Of a DNA stretch of 6,514 nucleotides, positions 3,440 to 6,514 are shown piece after piece; positions within the stretch are counted from its first letter, which is position 1, and the number at the start of each line of letters is the position of its first letter. Under the pieces are notes generated by a model. That model was not told where the DNA came from and made no database searches. It saw nothing but the letters and a program-made list of their open reading frames with translations. The DNA lies in assembly GCA_964250215.1 (NCBI GenBank), contig CAXUEX010000151.1:1-6514 (forward strand), in the 5' to 3' direction. A program made the position numbers and the translations under genes. The stretch comes from DAIDJM01 sp964250215. Lineage in GTDB: Bacteria; Pseudomonadota; Alphaproteobacteria; Acetobacterales; Acetobacteraceae.

Positions 3440-6370
3440 ATGAGCGACCCGGAAACCACAGCGCTCGGCAGCAGAAAGCCGGCTTTCGGCGGCGACAGCC
3501 TGCTGCTGCGCGGGCAACTCGCTGTGCTGGAGCTCGTGGCGTCCGGCGCGCCGCTGGGCGAAACGCTGGCGGCCCTGATCGCGCTTGTCGAGGCGCGGGA
3601 GCCTGGGCTGCGCGGCGGCATTGCCACGGCGCTTGAGGACGGTGCGCGGTTCGCCGAGAGCCACGGAGCCGGCTTGCCGCCGCACTATCATGCGGTCGTC
3701 GCCGGCCGGCCGCTCGCGCCGCCGTATTGCGGCGCCTGCGGCGAGGCGGCGCATCTTGGCAGGCCGGTGATGCTGCCGGATCTGGCCGCCGATACGCGCT
3801 ATGCGCCAGAATGGCGCGATCTCCTGCTGGGCGAAGGCGTCGCGGCACTGCGGTCCACGCCCATCGTCGGCACGAACGGGCAGGTGCTCGGATCGTTCGC
3901 GTTCTATTACCCCACGCCGCGCGATCCCAATCCCGCCGATCCGGCGCTGACCGAGGCGGCCACGCATCTGGCGGCCATCGCCATCGAGCGCGCGCGCGAG
4001 CATGGGCAGGCGCGCCAGCGCGAAGCGCGGCTGGCGGAAGGTGCCGCGCAATTCGCGTCCATGGTGGAGAACGCGCCGTTCGGCACCTATGCGATCGACG
4101 CCGATTTCCGCATCACGCTCGCCAGCCAGATTGCCCGGCGGGCCTTCGGCATCGACGCGCTGGTCGGCATGGACCTGGCCGAAGCGTTGCGCCGTATCTG
4201 GCCCGAACCGTTCGCCAGCCATGCGATCGCGCAATTCCGGCACACGCTCGCCACCGGCGAACCCTACGTCTCGACCGACACGGTGGAGCAGCGCGCCGAC
4301 CGCGACACGACCGAAGCCTATGAGTGGCGCACCGAGCGGGTGCGGCTGCCGGCTGGCGGCTTCGGCGTGGTGTGCTATTTCTACGACCTCACCGAACGCC
4401 AGCAGATGCAGGCGGCGCTGCGCGAGAGCGAGGCGCGCTACCGCCTGACCGTGAACGGCGCACGCGATTACGCAATCGTAACACTCGATGCGGCGGGCAC
4501 GATCGTCGGCTGGAACGCCGGCGCCGAGCGCATGATGGGATATTGCGAGGCCGAGGCATTGGGCCAGCCCGGCGCCATCTTCTTCACGGCGGAGGACCGG
4601 CAATCCGGCCACGTGGAGCGCGAAATGCGGCTTGCGCTGAACGAAGGCCGTGCCGAGAACGAGCGCTGGCACGTGCGCCGCGACGGCTCGCGCTTCTGGG
4701 GCAGCGGCCTGATGATGCCGCTGCCGGAGCCGCAGGCCGGCTACGTGAAGATTTTCCGCGACCGGACCGCGGAGCACGAAGCCGAGAGCCGGCTGGCGCA
4801 GCTCGCCAATGAGTTGCGGCAGACGCTCGACACCACGGCCACCGGCATCATCCGCTGCAGCCGCGATCTGCGCTATCTCGCGGTCAACCCGGCCTATGCA
4901 CGGCTTGTCGGCCGGCAGGAAGCGGAGATCGTCGGCCGGCCGATCCTGGACATCGTCGGCCCGTCGGTATTCCAAACAATTCGGCCGCATATCGAAAAAG
5001 TGCTCGGCGGCGAACGCGTGGAATACGAGGCCGAGCTGGCGTATCCGGGCCGGCCGCCGCAATGGCTGCACGCGATCTACGCGCCGCATCGCGATGCCGC
5101 CGGCGAAATCGCCGGATGGGTGGCCTCGATCACCGACATCACCGAGCGCAAGCGGGCCGAGGCCGCGCTGGCCGCGAGCGAGGCTTTCCGCCGCCAGGTC
5201 ACCGATGTCGCGCCGAGTATTCTCTATCTTTACGATTTGAACCAGGAACGGAATATCTGGGGCAACCGGGCCATGGCCGCGGCGCTGGGCTGCACGCCGG
5301 AACAGCTCGCGCGCCCCTCCGCGTCGCCCATGCAGGAGCGGATGCATCCCGAGGATTTGCCCGCTTACGCCGACCATCTGCGGCGCGTTCTGGCGTTGCC
5401 GGACGGCGCCACGGCCGAGTGCGAATACCGTTTCCGTCGCCCCGGCGGCGACTGGGGATGGCTACACAGCCGCGACCGGGTGTTCCGCCGCGATGCCGCC
5501 GGCAGGCCCGAGCAGATCGTCGGCGCGGCGCTGGATGTCACGGTGCAGAAACAAGCCAAGGCCGTGCTGGCGCACGACAAGGCCGAGCTGGAGCGGCGCG
5601 TGGCCGAGGTCGTCGCCGAGCGCGACAGCACCTGGCGGCTGGCGCGCGACATGGTGGTGGTGGTGGACGCGGCCGGCGTTTTCCTCAGCGTCAACCCGGC
5701 GGTAACCGAGATCCTCGGTTGGGCGGAGTCCGAAATGCGCGGCCGTTCCGGGTTCGATTTCATTCACCCGGACGATATCGAGGCCTCGGTCGGCGCGCTG
5801 CAGCATGCCAAGGCCGGCGTGCTGCCGCGCTTCGAAAACCGCTACCGGCGGCGCGATGGCGGCTGGCGCACCATTTCATGGATCGCCGCGCCCGAATCCG
5901 GCCGGGTATACGGCTTTGGCCGCGACGTCACGGCCGAGCGCGAGGCGGCGCGGCAGCTCGCCGAAGCGCAGGCGCAGCTCGCGCACTCGCGCCGCATGGA
6001 GGCGCTGGGCCAGCTCGCCGGTGGAATCGCGCATGATTTCAACAACGTGCTGCAGGCGGTGCAGGGCGGTGCCGGCCTCATGGAGCGCCGCCCCGAAGAC
6101 CCTATGGCCGTGCGCCGCCTCGCCCGCATGGTGGGCGAGGCCGCCAGCCGCGGCGCTGCGGTCACGCGCCGGCTGCTGGCGTTCTCGCGCCGCGCCGATC
6201 TGCGCGCCGAGGCGGTGGACCCCGTCGCGCTGCTCACCGAGCTGCGCGAGGTGCTCACGCACACGCTCGGCGCCGGCATCGGCGTGCGCGTGGCCGCCGC
6301 CAACTGGAAACGGTGCTGGTCAACCTGGCAACGAACGCGCGCGATGCGATGTCGGGCCAGGGCACGCTGA
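3440..6370 (+). CDS. Soluble GAF-PAS sensor histidine kinase, frame broken near 6302
   Basis: This is a cytosolic two-component sensor; no signal peptide or membrane helix is visible. Domains, numbered from ATG 3440: GAF about 22-185; PAS-like units about 205-320, 332-445, 455-568, 583-703 and 730-832, with linkers such as L-T-E-R-Q-Q and D-I-T-E-R-K-R-A-E; short coiled coils at about 705-730 and 833-850; HisKA about 851-915. The phospho-acceptor is His865 in G-G-I-A-H-D-F-N-N (codon 6032-6034), as in FixL-like and PAS hybrid kinases. After V-R-V-A-A-A the frame leaves the family and stops at 6370; the ATPase domain continues in another frame. As sequenced the product would lack ATP binding and be inactive. 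An upstream in-frame GTG at 3401 would add 13 residues; ATG 3440 is preferred, though neither has a good Shine-Dalgarno. Signal and partner regulator are unknown. Confidence 0.85.
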   Translation: MSDPETTALGSRKPAFGGDSLLLRGQLAVLELVASGAPLGETLAALIALVEAREPGLRGGIATALEDGARFAESHGAGLPPHYHAVVAGRPLAPPYCGACGEAAHLGRPVMLPDLAADTRYAPEWRDLLLGEGVAALRSTPIVGTNGQVLGSFAFYYPTPRDPNPADPALTEAATHLAAIAIERAREHGQARQREARLAEGAAQFASMVENAPFGTYAIDADFRITLASQIARRAFGIDALVGMDLAEALRRIWPEPFASHAIAQFRHTLATGEPYVSTDTVEQRADRDTTEAYEWRTERVRLPAGGFGVVCYFYDLTERQQMQAALRESEARYRLTVNGARDYAIVTLDAAGTIVGWNAGAERMMGYCEAEALGQPGAIFFTAEDRQSGHVEREMRLALNEGRAENERWHVRRDGSRFWGSGLMMPLPEPQAGYVKIFRDRTAEHEAESRLAQLANELRQTLDTTATGIIRCSRDLRYLAVNPAYARLVGRQEAEIVGRPILDIVGPSVFQTIRPHIEKVLGGERVEYEAELAYPGRPPQWLHAIYAPHRDAAGEIAGWVASITDITERKRAEAALAASEAFRRQVTDVAPSILYLYDLNQERNIWGNRAMAAALGCTPEQLARPSASPMQERMHPEDLPAYADHLRRVLALPDGATAECEYRFRRPGGDWGWLHSRDRVFRRDAAGRPEQIVGAALDVTVQKQAKAVLAHDKAELERRVAEVVAERDSTWRLARDMVVVVDAAGVFLSVNPAVTEILGWAESEMRGRSGFDFIHPDDIEASVGALQHAKAGVLPRFENRYRRRDGGWRTISWIAAPESGRVYGFGRDVTAEREAARQLAEAQAQLAHSRRMEALGQLAGGIAHDFNNVLQAVQGGAGLMERRPEDPMAVRRLARMVGEAASRGAAVTRRLLAFSRRADLRAEAVDPVALLTELREVLTHTLGAGIGVRVAAANWKRCWSTWQRTRAMRCRARAR

Positions 6371-6514
6371 CGCTCGCCGCCACGATCGATGTGCTACCGA
6401 AATCGACGCCGCCACTGCCGCCCATGCGCCTGGCCGCCGGCTCCTATCTGCGGCTTTCCGTATCCGATACCGGCAGCGGCATGGGCCCGGACATGCTGGC
6501 GCGGGTGATGGAAC
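6304..6514 (+). pseudogene. Displaced HATPase_c part of the sensor kinase (partial)
   Basis: Starting at CTG 6304 the sequence reads as the ATP-binding domain that should follow HisKA, but in a different frame from the kinase upstream. L-E-T-V-L-V-N-L-A-T-N-A-R-D-A-M is a textbook N box (Asn at 6334-6336). S-D-T-G-S-G-M (Asp codon 6466-6468) is the G1 box, followed by a segment leading towards the F/G2 boxes. It runs off the window. The roughly 10-12 residues that normally link the strand ending in V-R-V-A-A-A to L-E-T-V-L, usually containing a D-L-P-P-like motif, are absent. A deletion of 3n+1 bases explains both the loss and the frame change. A receiver domain may follow outside the window. 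Confidence 0.85.

Noticed and set aside
3062..5377. 771-codon open frame on the minus strand opposite the kinase
   Set aside because: It lies antisense to a clear GAF-PAS-HisKA coding frame, has no recognisable domains and is rich in Arg, His, Gly and Ala, as expected of a high-GC shadow frame. Only its last roughly 20 codons, beyond the kinase and next to darT, look potentially coding.
1..6514. CRISPR array or riboswitch
   Set aside because: No set of regularly spaced repeats and no recognisable riboswitch core was seen on either strand.

Overview
The window is high-GC DNA with strongly GC-biased third codon positions. The RluA-type gene beside a small one-TM protein, the tRNA-Glu and the cytosolic multi-PAS kinase style all suggest an alphaproteobacterium, perhaps of the Acetobacteraceae/Rhodospirillales type. 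That placement is inferred from protein style only. Bases 1-60 are almost pure C/G homopolymer and look like a contig end or poor-quality sequence.

Left block (1-723), ordinary chromosome. The 5' part of an RluA-family pseudouridine synthase gene lies on the minus strand and runs off the left edge. A small one-TM protein gene lies on the plus strand. The two start codons overlap by two bases. A complete tRNA-Glu (anticodon CTC, CCA encoded) follows.

Middle block (724-about 3230), accessory DNA directly 3' of the tRNA. It begins with a decayed IS630-family transposase: both ends are missing and it has two compensating frameshifts. Next, on the minus strand, is an intact darT-darG toxin-antitoxin operon. 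DarT is a DNA ADP-ribosyltransferase with its key Arg and Glu visible. DarG is a macrodomain DNA ADP-ribosyl glycohydrolase with the catalytic Lys visible, fused to a C-terminal toxin-binding domain. Such systems act as toxin-antitoxin and anti-phage modules. Upstream of darT are traces of a small frameshifted reading frame whose stop lies one base before the darT GTG.

Right block (about 3400-6514). A large plus-strand cytosolic sensor histidine kinase has GAF, five PAS-like domains, HisKA with its phospho-acceptor His, and then the start of an ATPase domain. Near base 6302 the reading frame breaks and about ten conserved residues are missing. The ATPase part (N box, G1 box) continues in another frame to the window edge. 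The gene is either a recent pseudogene or carries an assembly error.

The best-supported biological story is a DarTG module, with insertion-sequence debris, lodged between a tRNA-Glu gene and a sensor kinase. No integrase and no second att copy are visible. I see no wholly unknown system; the possible third small gene ahead of darT is the least explained element.
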